Positions 56,340-64,000 of a DNA stretch of 64,000 nucleotides are shown here, in pieces. Origin of the DNA: Afipia birgiae 34632 (GTDB lineage Bacteria; Pseudomonadota; Alphaproteobacteria; Rhizobiales; Xanthobacteraceae); assembly GCF_000308295.2 (NCBI RefSeq), contig NZ_HG326652.1, forward strand, positions 801,420-865,419, given 5' to 3'. The notes under the pieces were generated by a model. That model did no database searches, had not been told where the DNA came from, and worked only from the letters and a program-made list of their open reading frames with translations. Position numbers and translations under genes: made by a program. Every line of letters begins with the position of its first letter. The stretch's first letter is position 1.

Positions 56340-56924
56340 CTAGGGCAGGTCGTTCTTGTCCTTGGCGGCGCGGTCGGCCGCTGTTGTCGCTCCGCCGCTC
56401 ACACTGCTGCGGTTGAGTGACAGCCGCATGTTGCTGGTGGGAATCGGGGCGCGCTTGGAGCTGATGGTGCGCGAGTTGACGCCCAGCCACTGGATCTCCG
56501 ATGTGAGGCGGGCGTACTCGATTTTCGGACAGCGGTTCATCACCACCTTGATGCCGGCGGCTTCCGCCTTCGCGGCGGCGGCGTCGTTGCGCACGCCGAG
56601 CTGCATCCATATCACTTTTGGCAATACCGGCAGCGCCAACGCATCATCGACAATTGCCGCGGCGGCATCCGAATTGCGAAAGATGTCGATCATGTCGACG
56701 GGGCGGCCGATGTCTTTCAGCGATCCGACGAACGGTTTCCCGACAAGGCTCTTGCCGACCTGACCCGGATTGATCGGGATCATGTCGTAACCGCGTTCGA
56801 CCAGATACTTGAAAGCGAAATAGCTCGGCCGCACGTTGACCGGCGAAGCGCCGACCATGGCGATCGACTTCACGCTGGTCAGGATCGAACGAATATAGTT
56901 GTCGTCGTAAACGTTGTGGTTCAT
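56340..56924 (-). CDS. CoA-binding Rossmann-fold protein
   Basis: A 194-residue protein of the CoA_binding_2 family (YccU-like). The loop SIAMVGASPVNVRPSYFAFK binds nucleotide, and VGKPFVGSLKDIGRPVDMID, PKVIWMQLGVRND and GIKVVMNRCPKIEY are conserved. After residue 150 there is a Ser/Ala-rich tail. ATG 56924 is chosen. Cys in VMNRCPKIE is usual in the family. Function unknown. It lies 31 bases after the enoyl-CoA hydratase. Confidence 0.86.
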   Translation of the reverse strand: MNHNVYDDNYIRSILTSVKSIAMVGASPVNVRPSYFAFKYLVERGYDMIPINPGQVGKSLVGKPFVGSLKDIGRPVDMIDIFRNSDAAAAIVDDALALPVLPKVIWMQLGVRNDAAAAKAEAAGIKVVMNRCPKIEYARLTSEIQWLGVNSRTISSKRAPIPTSNMRLSLNRSSVSGGATTAADRAAKDKNDLP

Positions 56925-56955
56925 TCTGGTAAATTCACTACCCTGGCTGACTGCG

Positions 56956-57780
56956 TCAGCGATCGTGCCACTTCGGATCGCGTTTTTCGATGAAGGCGCC
57001 GATGCCTTCCTCTGCATCACGCGCCATCATGTTTTCGGCCATCACCTGCGCGGCGTAGGTATAGGCGTCCGCAAGGTTCATGTCAGCCTGCCGATAGAAC
57101 GCTTCCTTGCCGACCTTCAGCGTATATGCGGATTTCACAGCGATCTTGTTGGCGAGAGCAATCGCGGCATCGCGCTCTGAACCGGCCGGAACCACGCTGT
57201 TGACCAGGCCGAGTTCGATTGCGCGCTGCGCCGAAACGGGCTCGCCGGTGAGCAGCATATGCATGGCGTGCTTGCGGGGAACATTGCGTGAAAGCGCAAC
57301 CATCGGTGTCGAGCAGAACAACCCGATGTCGATGCCGGGGGTCGCGAATGTTGCCTTGTCGGATGCGACCGCGAGATCGCACGTCGCCACGAGTTGGCAT
57401 CCGGCAGCGGTCGCGACGCCTTGCACCGCCGCGACCACGGGCTTTGGCAGATGAACGATGGCCTGCATCATGTCGCTGCACGATTTCATCATGTGTTTGA
57501 AATAGGCGCGGCCTCTGTCGGCATCGGAGCGGCGTGCGGTGAGTTCCTTGAGGTTGTGTCCGGACGAATAGGCAGGACCATTCGCGGCGATGACAACAGC
57601 GCGGACGCCTTTGTCGTCGCGAATGGAATCGAGAGCTTCATGGAGTGCAGAAATCATCGCTTCCGATAGCGCATTGCGGGTTGCAGGAGAATCGAGCGTG
57701 AACACGGCGATGCTGCCGACAGTCTCGCGCAAAAGCGGCGAGGGCGCTTGTAAAATGGAGCGTGATGTCCGTGGCGTCAT
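56956..57780 (-). CDS. Enoyl-CoA hydratase/isomerase-family protein
   Basis: A 274-residue crotonase-fold protein. The oxyanion-hole segments are AYSSGHNLKELTARRSDADR and GVATAAGCQLVATCDLAVAS; the usual catalytic Glu near GIDIGLFCST is replaced by a Gly/Leu context, closer to ECHDC3-type proteins, and ARDAEEGIGAFIEKRDPKW is the standard C-terminus. It starts the minus-strand unit enoyl-CoA hydratase - CoA-binding protein - metY. Substrate unknown. Confidence 0.88.
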   Translation of the reverse strand: MTPRTSRSILQAPSPLLRETVGSIAVFTLDSPATRNALSEAMISALHEALDSIRDDKGVRAVVIAANGPAYSSGHNLKELTARRSDADRGRAYFKHMMKSCSDMMQAIVHLPKPVVAAVQGVATAAGCQLVATCDLAVASDKATFATPGIDIGLFCSTPMVALSRNVPRKHAMHMLLTGEPVSAQRAIELGLVNSVVPAGSERDAAIALANKIAVKSAYTLKVGKEAFYRQADMNLADAYTYAAQVMAENMMARDAEEGIGAFIEKRDPKWHDR

Positions 57781-57893
57781 GGTTTTTTCGGCTCAGATGT
57801 CAGATTCGCTTTTCGGTTCCGGCAGGCTCGCCATCGTGCTCACCCTAAGATACAAAACCGTCACATACGAGAGCAGGGCAGGACATAGGTTTC

Positions 57894-58325
57894 ATGAATA
57901 AGCCGAAGATGACCGTGGCAGAACTCGAAGCGTTTCTCCACAGGGAGTTTCCGCAGGCTTTTGCCAGCGGTGAAATCCTGATCGAGAGCGCCGATGGCGC
58001 GACTTGCCTGTTGCGGCAGCCCTATAGCGAGCGGATGCTTCGTCCGGGCGGCACGGTGTCCGGCCCCACGCTGATGGCGCTGGCGGACTTCGCAATGTAC
58101 GTGGTGCTGCTTTCCGCCATTGGTCCCGTCGGGCTGGCTGTGACGACCAGTCTCAACATCAACTTTCTGCGCAAGGGGCAGCCTGGTCAGGATGTGCTGG
58201 CGGCCGCGAAGCTGATGAAGCTGGGCAAGCGCCTCGCCGTCGGAGAAGTAAGCCTGTTATCAGGGACTTCGCCCGATCCGATCGCCCATGTCACCTCGAC
58301 ATACTCCATTCCGAATGTTCAATGA
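57894..58325 (+). CDS. PaaI-type hotdog thioesterase
   Basis: A 143-residue hotdog-fold acyl-CoA thioesterase. RMLRPGGTVSGPTLMALADF contains the conserved Gly and catalytic Asp, and LAVTTSLNINFLRKGQPGQD is the second signature. The start follows AGGACATAGG. It is divergent from the enoyl-CoA hydratase (113 bases between starts). Substrate unknown. Confidence 0.9.
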   Translation: MNKPKMTVAELEAFLHREFPQAFASGEILIESADGATCLLRQPYSERMLRPGGTVSGPTLMALADFAMYVVLLSAIGPVGLAVTTSLNINFLRKGQPGQDVLAAAKLMKLGKRLAVGEVSLLSGTSPDPIAHVTSTYSIPNVQ

Positions 58326-58394
58326 TTTTACAGGTAATATAGCACCATATTTATAATGTGCTGATTTTGCTGTGTTATTTTTGATCCAATGGCA

Positions 58395-58422
58395 TTGACG
58401 GGCGCAGGCGGGTTATCTAGAA
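58395..58422 (+). promoter_or_regulatory. Candidate promoter of rplM-rpsI
   Basis: TTGACG (58395-58400) and CTAGAA (58417-58422) with a 16-base spacer, 51 bases before the rplM start. The preceding 60 bases are AT-rich with a weak hairpin (AGCACCAT / ATGTGCT) that may end the thioesterase transcript. Confidence 0.4.
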
Positions 58423-58473
58423 ACGCGCCAGTCTGGCGATTGCGCCGGACGTTCCATTTCACGGACAACTCAC

Positions 58474-58938
58474 ATGAAGACGTTTTCGGCAAAGCCAGCC
58501 GAGGTCACCAAGAAGTGGGTGCTGATCGACGCCAAGGGTTTGGTCGTCGGTCGCCTCGCGACGTTGGTTGCCATGCGTTTGCGCGGCAAGCACCTCCCGA
58601 CCTACACCCCCCACGTCGATTGCGGTGACAACGTCATCATCATCAACGCGGCTCACGTCGTCCTCACCGGACGCAAGCGTGACAACAAGGTGTACTACAA
58701 CCACACCGGTTTCATCGGCGGCATCAAGGAACGCACTGCGAAGTCGATCCTCGAAGGTCGCTTCCCTGAGCGCGTCGTCGAGAAGGCCATTGAGCGCATG
58801 ATCCCGCGCGGCCCGCTCGGTCGGGTGCAGATGGGCAACCTGCGCGTTTACGGCGGTGCTGAACATCCGCATGAGGCGCAGCAGCCGGAGACGTTGGACA
58901 TCGCATCGATGAATCGCAAGAACATGAGGGCCGCATAA
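58474..58938 (+). CDS. rplM: 50S ribosomal protein L13
   Basis: Early-binding 23S rRNA protein. The 154-residue protein starts [15 protein letters not shown] and has [38 protein letters not shown] and [20 protein letters not shown]. The stop overlaps the rpsI start (ATAATG, single-base overlap), the universal L13-S9 pair. Confidence 0.98.
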   Translation: MKTFSAKPAEVTKKWVLIDAKGLVVGRLATLVAMRLRGKHLPTYTPHVDCGDNVIIINAAHVVLTGRKRDNKVYYNHTGFIGGIKERTAKSILEGRFPERVVEKAIERMIPRGPLGRVQMGNLRVYGGAEHPHEAQQPETLDIASMNRKNMRAA

Positions 58939-59414
58939 TGTCCGATACCATGCAGTCCCTTGATCAGCTCTCGGCGCTGAAGACCGCGGCGCCAGATGCT
59001 CCGAAGTACGAAAAGAAGGTCGACAAGCAGGGCCGCGCCTATGCCACCGGCAAGCGCAAGGATGCCGTTGCTCGCGTCTGGATCAAGCCAGGCAACGGCA
59101 AGATCGTCGTCAACACCCGCGAGGTCGAGGTTTATTTCGCTCGCCCAGTGCTGCGCATGATGATTCAGCAGCCGATTGTCGCTGCTGCCCGTCAGGGCCA
59201 GTACGACGTGATCTGCACCGTCGCTGGTGGCGGTCTGTCTGGTCAGGCTGGTGCCGTGCGTCACGGCATCTCGAAGGCTCTGACCAACTTCGAGCCGGAT
59301 CTGCGCGGCGTCCTCAAGAAGGGCGGCTTCCTGACCCGCGACTCGCGCGTCGTCGAACGTAAGAAGTACGGCAAGGCAAAGGCCCGTCGGTCCTTCCAGT
59401 TCTCGAAGCGCTAA
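58938..59414 (+). CDS. rpsI: 30S ribosomal protein S9
   Basis: Small-subunit protein whose C-terminal tail reaches the P-site tRNA. The 158-residue protein has an alphaproteobacterial N-terminal extension of about 30 residues, then [39 protein letters not shown] and the C-terminus [19 protein letters not shown] strong terminator follows. Confidence 0.98.
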   Translation: MSDTMQSLDQLSALKTAAPDAPKYEKKVDKQGRAYATGKRKDAVARVWIKPGNGKIVVNTREVEVYFARPVLRMMIQQPIVAAARQGQYDVICTVAGGGLSGQAGAVRHGISKALTNFEPDLRGVLKKGGFLTRDSRVVERKKYGKAKARRSFQFSKR

Positions 59415-59446
59415 TCGTTTCGTTCAAATTTTCCGCAATCGCGGGA

Positions 59447-59474
59447 AAAAGGGCGCCTTCGGGCGCCCTTTTTG
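59447..59474 (+). terminator. Rho-independent terminator after rpsI
   Basis: AAAAAGGGCGCC-TTCG-GGCGCCCTTTTT: a 12-base perfect stem, TTCG tetraloop and T5 tail, 32 bases after the rpsI stop. The same core (GGCGCC-TTCG-GGCGCC) is used in the ldtR terminator. Confidence 0.95.
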
Positions 59475-59618
59475 CTGTTCCAGATACAACCGAATTGCAG
59501 CGATTTTTCCTGAAAATTTTGTGACCGCCGCAAACGGAGTGCCAAGACACCGTTGCTAGCTTCCACGATGGCTGAGGGGGCTATTCCGGCTCCGTCTTAT
59601 TTTAGCGCTGCATAGAAA

Positions 59619-60878
59619 ATGCCAGCTGGCACACATTTGTCTTTGGACATTTCGACGCTCTATCTCGTGGCAACGCTGGCGGCGGCATCGCTTGGCGTGA
59701 TGCTGCTGTTCTTCTGGCGTCAGGAGAAGATCGCGGCGCTCGGCTGGTGGGGCGCTGCCTATATCCTTGGCGCGGCATCGGTCGCGCTGTGGACGGTGGG
59801 CGGCGCTGAACTTGGCTGGGAACTCTCGCTTGCGGTTAACGCCGTGGGCTTTGTCGCCTGTGGCCTCGTATGGGACGCGGCGCGGGCCTTCCACGGCCGT
59901 CCTGCCAGCTGGATCGGCGTGATCGCCGGGCCGGCACTCTGGATTGCGGCCGTCGTGTTGCTTGATCCGATCGATCCGGAAATCCGGATGATGCTCGGCG
60001 CGGGGATTGTCGCCGTTTATGCCGCGCTGACGGCGGGCGAGTTGTGGCGCGAGCGGCGCAAGAGCCTGCGCGCACGCTGGCCCGCGATCGTCGTCCCGAT
60101 GATGCACGGCGTCGTTCTGATGTTGCCGATCGTTCTGGGCGATATGTTCCGGTCCGGCGGCGCAACAAGCATGGGCCAGGTCTGGGTCGCGGCGTTTGCC
60201 GCCGAACTGGTGCTCTATGCCGTCGGCACGGTGTTCATCATCTTCATGCTGGTGTCAGAGCGCGCGGTCAGCGTTCACAAGACCGCGGCATCGGTCGATC
60301 CGCTTACAGGTCTGCTGAACCGGCGCGGCTTCAGCGAAGCGACATCGCGCATGATCGAGCGCGAGGCCAAGGCGGGTCGTCCCGTCACTGTGATGATCTT
60401 CGATATCGATCACTTCAAGTCAGTCAACGACCGCTTCGGCCATGCCGCAGGCGATGACGTGCTACAGGTGTTCGCCAATGTCGTTGAGGCCTCCCTCCGG
60501 ATGACCGATCTCGTGGGCCGGGTCGGCGGTGAGGAATTCGCGGCGCTGCTGCCGTGTTCGATCGAGGAAGCGTTGCTTGCAGCGGAGCGGGTGCGCGAAG
60601 CTTTTGAGACGTCCGGCGTGGCGATCGATGATGCCCCGCTGGAAACCACAGTCAGCATCGGTGTCGCGGGCGGTCCGGCGAACACCGAACTCGAAGTGCT
60701 GATGGCGTCGGCCGATACCGCTCTCTATCAGGCCAAGCGCGGCGGACGTAATCGCGTGGAAGCCGCGATGGAGCAGCCGCTTTCGCTCGAGAATGCCCGC
60801 CGCAATCAGATCCAGAGCGGCTCGCCGCAGCCGGACAACGCAATCTCGAACCGCGCGCCGGCGGAAGCTCTCGCCTGA
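59619..60878 (+). CDS. Membrane diguanylate cyclase (GGDEF)
   Basis: Makes cyclic di-GMP. The 419-residue protein has six or seven N-terminal helices (about residues 12-220) with no known sensor domain, then a GGDEF domain: DPLTGLLNRRGFSE, FDIDHFKSVNDRFGHAAGDD and the active site GGEEF. The inhibitory site RMTD lies five residues before GGEEF, so product feedback is expected. A Ser/Asn-rich tail closes it. No EAL domain. It is a single gene after the ribosomal operon. Confidence 0.93.
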   Translation: MPAGTHLSLDISTLYLVATLAAASLGVMLLFFWRQEKIAALGWWGAAYILGAASVALWTVGGAELGWELSLAVNAVGFVACGLVWDAARAFHGRPASWIGVIAGPALWIAAVVLLDPIDPEIRMMLGAGIVAVYAALTAGELWRERRKSLRARWPAIVVPMMHGVVLMLPIVLGDMFRSGGATSMGQVWVAAFAAELVLYAVGTVFIIFMLVSERAVSVHKTAASVDPLTGLLNRRGFSEATSRMIEREAKAGRPVTVMIFDIDHFKSVNDRFGHAAGDDVLQVFANVVEASLRMTDLVGRVGGEEFAALLPCSIEEALLAAERVREAFETSGVAIDDAPLETTVSIGVAGGPANTELEVLMASADTALYQAKRGGRNRVEAAMEQPLSLENARRNQIQSGSPQPDNAISNRAPAEALA

Positions 60879-60921
60879 CATTGCTAACCATCTGTTTACC
60901 ATGCGGGCCTTACGATAGGGC

Positions 60922-61155
60922 ATGAGCACTGTAAGCAGCCACGATTCACAATCCGATCTCATCGCACTTGAGGCGAGCGCTGCCTCTGCGCGCGCGGGCT
61001 TCGCCTGCATGTTCTCGACGTCCGACGAATACGAGAACGCCCTGATCACGGCGCGTCGGGCTGAGGGCCGCTACGGGTCGGCGTTCGACTGGCAGCCGGT
61101 GATGCTTGGGGGCTGTGCACTCGCGCTGCTGGGTGTGCTGGTGACGTTCATCTGA
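60922..61155 (+). CDS. Small tail-anchored protein, unknown function
   Basis: A 77-residue protein: polar, Ser/Ala-rich N-terminal 55 residues and one C-terminal membrane helix (VMLGGCALALLGVLVTFI), so probably tail-anchored in the inner membrane. No family recognised. It lies 43 bases after the diguanylate cyclase on the same strand. Confidence 0.6.
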   Translation: MSTVSSHDSQSDLIALEASAASARAGFACMFSTSDEYENALITARRAEGRYGSAFDWQPVMLGGCALALLGVLVTFI

Positions 61156-61266
61156 GGGCTGACGGCTCACGGCATTGATCCGAAAGGGCACCTTTGGTGC
61201 CCTTTGTCTTTTCCGGCCGGTGTTTTTGCGCTAGAGCCCCTTGGTAACCAGAAAGGGCGGAAGACC

Positions 61267-61563
61267 ATGATCACCGAAATCGCACAGATCGAAATCAAGC
61301 CGGGCAGCGAGATGGATTTCGAGGCGGCCATCGCCAAGGCGCAACCGATTTTCCAGCGCTGCAAGGGCTGGAAGAGCTTTGAACTGCATCGGTCGATCGA
61401 GAAGCCGTCGCGCTATCGGCTGCACATCAAGTGGGAAACCCTTGAGAACCACACGGTGGATTTCCGCGAATCCGCCAACTTCACGGAATGGCGCGCGCTG
61501 GTTGGGCCGCACTTTGCCTCGCCGCCGGAAGTCGAGCACACCAACACGGTGACGAGTTTCTAG
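61267..61563 (+). CDS. Antibiotic biosynthesis monooxygenase (ABM) domain protein
   Basis: A 98-residue dimeric alpha-beta-barrel protein of the ABM family. MITEIAQIEIKPGSEMDFEA, CKGWKSFELHRSIEKPSRY and WETLENHTVDFRESANFTEW are the family pattern. ATG 61267 has GGGCGGAAG upstream; the open frame to 61204 is not needed. ABM proteins include quinol monooxygenases and haem-degrading enzymes; the role here is unknown. Confidence 0.88.
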   Translation: MITEIAQIEIKPGSEMDFEAAIAKAQPIFQRCKGWKSFELHRSIEKPSRYRLHIKWETLENHTVDFRESANFTEWRALVGPHFASPPEVEHTNTVTSF

Positions 61564-61584
61564 TTCAAGTTTGTAGCCTCAAAC

Positions 61585-61653
61585 CGTCATTGCGAGACGA
61601 AGCAATCCAGTCTTCTTGTTGCTCTAGATTGCTTCGCTTCGCTCGCAGTGACG
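61585..61653. repeat. Short palindromic intergenic repeat
   Basis: CGTCATTGCGAG and CTCGCAGTGACG at the ends, with GAAGCAATC and GATTGCTTC inside. A 69-base REP-like element of a different family from those at 5557 and 10463. It separates the convergent ABM and permease genes. Confidence 0.75.
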
Positions 61654-61665
61654 AAAGCATTCTCG

Positions 61666-62817
61666 TCACGCCACCTTGAATTCCGGCGGCCGCTCCTCAT
61701 CCTCTTCGCGCAGATATGTGATGGTCACTTTCACGATGGCCATCAGTGGCAGTGCCAGCGCCAGCCCCCACAGCCCGAACACGACGCCGAGCAGGATCTG
61801 GAACGCGAACAGCGTCGCGGGCGGGATGTCGAGCGCCTGGCGCTGAATGATCGGCGTCAGGATGTAGCTTTCCAGTGCGTGCACCCCGAGAAACAGCACG
61901 AAGGCGCTGAACGCTGCGACCCAACCGGACGCGAGGCTCGCGAGCACGATAATCAATCCGCCGACCAACGCACCGACCGTCGGAATGAACGCGAGCAGCC
62001 CGGCCTGAATGCCGAGAATGAATGCGCTGTCGATCCCGATGATCGACAGACCAATCCACGTCACGAGGAACACGGCAGCCATCGTGATCATCTGTGCGAT
62101 CAGCCAGCGCTCCAGCGTATCGCTGATCCGGTCGACCACAACGGTCACGCTCGCGCGGTGTTTCTTTGGCGACAGCGCCAGCAGGCCCCGGCGATAAACG
62201 CTGGGCTGTGCCGCGAACGACAGCCCCAGGAACAGCACGATAAAGAAGTTGCCGACGGCGCTGACCGTGCCAAGCAGCAGCTTCAGCGTCTGGCTAACGA
62301 TGGCACCGCCGCCGGAGGCAAGGGCGCCGGCGCTTGGCAGGTTTTTCGGCAGGCCGGGCGGGGGCGTGGGGGCCGCCGTCGACGGTGTATCGGAGGAGGC
62401 TGCCGGCGTCGCCGTGACAGAGCCGAGTTCGAGATAGCTGGTGTCGACGCCATGCTGTTCGAGGAACGTTTTGACGGTCACGAGCTGCGACTTGAGGGTG
62501 TTGCTCAGCACGGCGGCTTGCCGCGCGATGGTCGAGCCGCCGAGAAACACCACGCCACACAGCAGCCCCGCCAGCACGACGCACACAAGCGCAAGGCGCA
62601 GTGCGTGAGGCCCGCCCATGACCTTTTGCAGCAGATGTGTCATGGCGGTGAGGGCGACGCCGAGCAGGACGCCAGCGAACACCAGAAACAGCGTTGCGGC
62701 ATAGTACCAGGTGAACAGCAGGAAGGCCGCGAAGGCGATGACGCCGATGCCCCCCACGGCGATCGACCACGCAAGGTCGCCACGGGTCTGAACTCGGGTC
62801 TCGATGGGGGCTGACAC
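61666..62817 (-). CDS. AI-2E transporter / PerM-family permease
   Basis: A 383-residue membrane protein with about eight helices. A Pro/Ser/Thr/Ala-rich stretch of about 50 residues (135-185) interrupts the periplasmic region. C-terminal family motifs are IQAGLLAFIPTVGALVGGLI and FLGVHALESYILTPIIQRQA, then GVVFGLWGLALALPLMAIVK. Such proteins are exporters of varied solutes (AI-2, sodium); the substrate is unknown. It is a single gene before a gene-free region. Confidence 0.88.
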   Translation of the reverse strand: MSAPIETRVQTRGDLAWSIAVGGIGVIAFAAFLLFTWYYAATLFLVFAGVLLGVALTAMTHLLQKVMGGPHALRLALVCVVLAGLLCGVVFLGGSTIARQAAVLSNTLKSQLVTVKTFLEQHGVDTSYLELGSVTATPAASSDTPSTAAPTPPPGLPKNLPSAGALASGGGAIVSQTLKLLLGTVSAVGNFFIVLFLGLSFAAQPSVYRRGLLALSPKKHRASVTVVVDRISDTLERWLIAQMITMAAVFLVTWIGLSIIGIDSAFILGIQAGLLAFIPTVGALVGGLIIVLASLASGWVAAFSAFVLFLGVHALESYILTPIIQRQALDIPPATLFAFQILLGVVFGLWGLALALPLMAIVKVTITYLREEDEERPPEFKVA

Positions 62818-63012
62818 GTGCGATCCTCTTCCGTTATTTCAGCGCCAGTCTTTCCTGAAAGGCTGCGCCGGATCAAGAGAAGATGGCGTGACAGCCACGC
62901 GGCCAGCGCCGGTGATGCGGCAGATTCAGATCGAACTGCCGTGGTTGCGTGAAAAGCGGGCTGCGGCGCTGAGTGCGGATCGTCTCCGTGCCACCGCCGG
63001 ATGCGGGTGTTG

Positions 63013-63119
63013 CGTCATCCTGAGGCGCGAGCCGCATTTGCGGCGAGTCTCGAAGGATGCGCAGCCGGACATCGCCGTCGTCCTTCGAGGCTCGCAAGTG
63101 CTCGCACCTCAGGATGACG
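63013..63119. repeat. Dispersed palindromic repeat, copy 2
   Basis: The outer arms CGTCATCCTGAGGCGCGAGC and GCTCGCACCTCAGGATGACG, and inner arms CTCGAAGGATG and GTCCTTCGAGG. Same family and nearly same length as the element at 10463-10571. Confidence 0.85.
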
Positions 63120-63718
63120 GCGATCCGCTCTTGAGTTCTGTGGTTATGGGTCCCGGCCTTCCCCGAGACGACGATTTGAGCGTGATGCGATAGAGTGCGT
63201 CACTCCGAATTTCCGGTTTAAATTTCAAACAGCCACGCGCCTGCGCTCTCGCGCATCGCGCGAGGTGAGCTTTGGTCTTGCCCCCCAACAGGTGAGGGGC
63301 ATGGAGCGCCGCGAGGCGCAAATATGTTGTTTCGCTTCCCGTGCGAAGGGAAGCGCATCGCCTTGCGGCGCTCCGCAGACAAGTTCACGCAGTCTGCGCA
63401 AGCTTGACTGCTATTTAGCGGCGATTTTGGGCGAGGGGAGCGTGCTTCCGGGACAGGACAGGCGCGACACGCGCCCCGATCCGGCTGGCTTTCGCCGGCC
63501 TTCATCCTGTCCGCGTCCAGCTCTCGATGAGCAGAGCCACGTAGTTGGCCCGGACGCTGACCCCAGCCTCCCGGACGACGTGTGTGCGAGACACGCGCGC
63601 GGGCGCCGCATCCTGCTCCGCTTCAAAAGCGCCCTCGAGAAGCGCCCCTCACGAACATGACGATGAAGAATATATTCCTAGATCGAGACATGTCAAGGAG
63701 AGATCGGAAATCTCGACA

Positions 63719-63839
63719 CGTCCCCGCACAGGCGGGGACCCATACTCCCTGAGATATCGATTTGAGGGAGATGCCGGAGCGATCGTCCCGCTGTCACCAT
63801 GACGTTTGGTGGTTATGGGTCCCGGCATTCGCCGGGACG
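63719..63839. repeat. Palindromic repeat with hairpin-bearing arms
   Basis: The left arm contains CCCCGCACAGGCGGGGACCC-ATA and the right arm TATGGGTCCCGGC-ATTC-GCCGGGACG; each arm is itself a hairpin and the two arms are inverted with respect to each other. A related half (TTATGGGTCCCGGC) is at 63150. Confidence 0.7.
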
Positions 63840-63905
63840 ACATCGAGAGTCTGTAGCCCCGATTGCGCTGCGCCCCATCCGGGCTGCGCGCGCTTCCATT
63901 GTCTG

Positions 63906-64000
63906 CCGTCATTCCAGGGCGCGCGTTTTCGCGCGAGCCCGGAATCCACGGCCATCAACCAGATTCCGGCAGGATGGATTCCGGGCCTGCGCCAAGCGGC
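63906..64000. repeat. Palindromic repeat entering the right edge, partial
   Basis: CGTCATTCCAGGGCGCGCG...AGCCCGGAATCC and then GATTCCGG...GGATTCCGGG: the CATTCCGG-type family seen at 5557-5671. The element continues beyond the window. Confidence 0.6.

Larger units (their letters stand above)
62818..64000. other. Gene-free repeat-rich region
   Basis: No convincing gene in 1.18 kb. It holds several REP-like palindromes (63013-63119, a half element near 63145-63176, 63719-63839, and one entering the right edge at 63906) and a central stretch (63200-63660) with short open frames of biased composition and no protein-like pattern. The stretch GGGCATGGAGCGCCGCGAGG, followed by CTTGCGGCGCTCCGCAGAC, resembles repetitive intergenic DNA of Bradyrhizobium-group genomes. 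Confidence 0.6.

Noticed and set aside
56183-56342. Possible SAM-II riboswitch upstream of metY
   Set aside because: The leader has GC-rich arms and the palindrome GGACGCGTCC, but I could not place the conserved SAM-II pseudoknot bases (such as GCTAAA before the ribosome site). A covariance-model scan would decide.
61648-62814. 388-codon plus-strand frame opposite the AI-2E permease
   Set aside because: Gln/Asp/His/Arg-rich shadow text with no motif, while the minus strand encodes a clear membrane protein.
63265-63660. 131-codon open frame at the right end
   Set aside because: Arg/Pro/Ser-rich composition, no ribosome site, runs through repeat-like DNA, and no protein-like pattern.

Overview
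The window is about 60% GC and reads as chromosome of an alphaproteobacterium of the Bradyrhizobiaceae/Nitrobacteraceae (Bradyrhizobium, Rhodopseudomonas, Afipia, Nitrobacter). The evidence is the rnc-era-recO-parC order, the Mg-type HemB, LdtR, the bamE/CBP3/yceD/plsX/fabH/ihfA/merR block, a potassium-independent proton pyrophosphatase, an Irr-type iron box, and several palindromic intergenic repeats typical of that family. Genus cannot be fixed from sequence alone. No phage, transposase, integrase or CRISPR array was seen.

Layout. 0-5.6 kb: rnc (5' end outside the window), era, a small membrane protein, recO, a frame-broken His-rich secreted protein, parC. 5.6-12.3 kb: trmO, mntH behind a metalloregulator-like palindrome, a divergent hxlR/azoR pair, bpt, an RDD membrane protein, hemB, a DUF6163-like protein. 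12.3-24.6 kb: ldtR, a long leader, glyA, nrdR and the riboflavin genes ribD-ribE...ribH-nusB-thiL, split by a tetR and a frameshifted acyl-CoA synthetase, then hppA. 24.7-31.3 kb: a small Rmf-like protein, an orphan tripartite-tricarboxylate receptor, bamE, a cytochrome bc1 assembly chaperone, yceD, plsX, fabH, ihfA and a MerR regulator. 31.4-35.5 kb is a gene graveyard around tRNA-Pro(GGG): remnants of a glycosyltransferase, a propeller-like protein, an exported protein and an O-antigen ligase. 35.5-37.9 kb: a solo lptF and gmd.

38-41.1 kb is a collapsed acyl-CoA catabolic operon. An HxlR regulator faces a DsbA-family isomerase; after it come an SDR lacking the catalytic Tyr and two deletion scars. 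One scar joins a CaiB start to an acyl-CoA ligase end, the other an acyl-CoA dehydrogenase start to a thiolase end. 42.8-52.4 kb is a compact exopolysaccharide locus: ligase/polymerase, initiating sugar transferase, one GT4, Wza-type exporter, chain-length protein with a degenerate kinase domain, CelD-like acyltransferase, and a NodB-fold protein that has lost all three expected metal ligands. No flippase is visible. 52.4-64 kb: DUF2842, ctaA, an FTR1 iron permease behind an Irr-like box, metY, a CoA-binding protein, an enoyl-CoA hydratase, a thioesterase, rplM-rpsI, a diguanylate cyclase, an ABM-domain protein, an AI-2E-family permease, and a 1.2 kb gene-free mosaic of repeats.

The most unusual signals are the metal-ligand-less deacetylase inside the polysaccharide locus, the paired gene-fusion scars, and the number of broken envelope-polysaccharide genes next to an intact but minimal locus. 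Several frameshifts (one in a run of six G) could be sequencing errors and should be checked on raw reads first.
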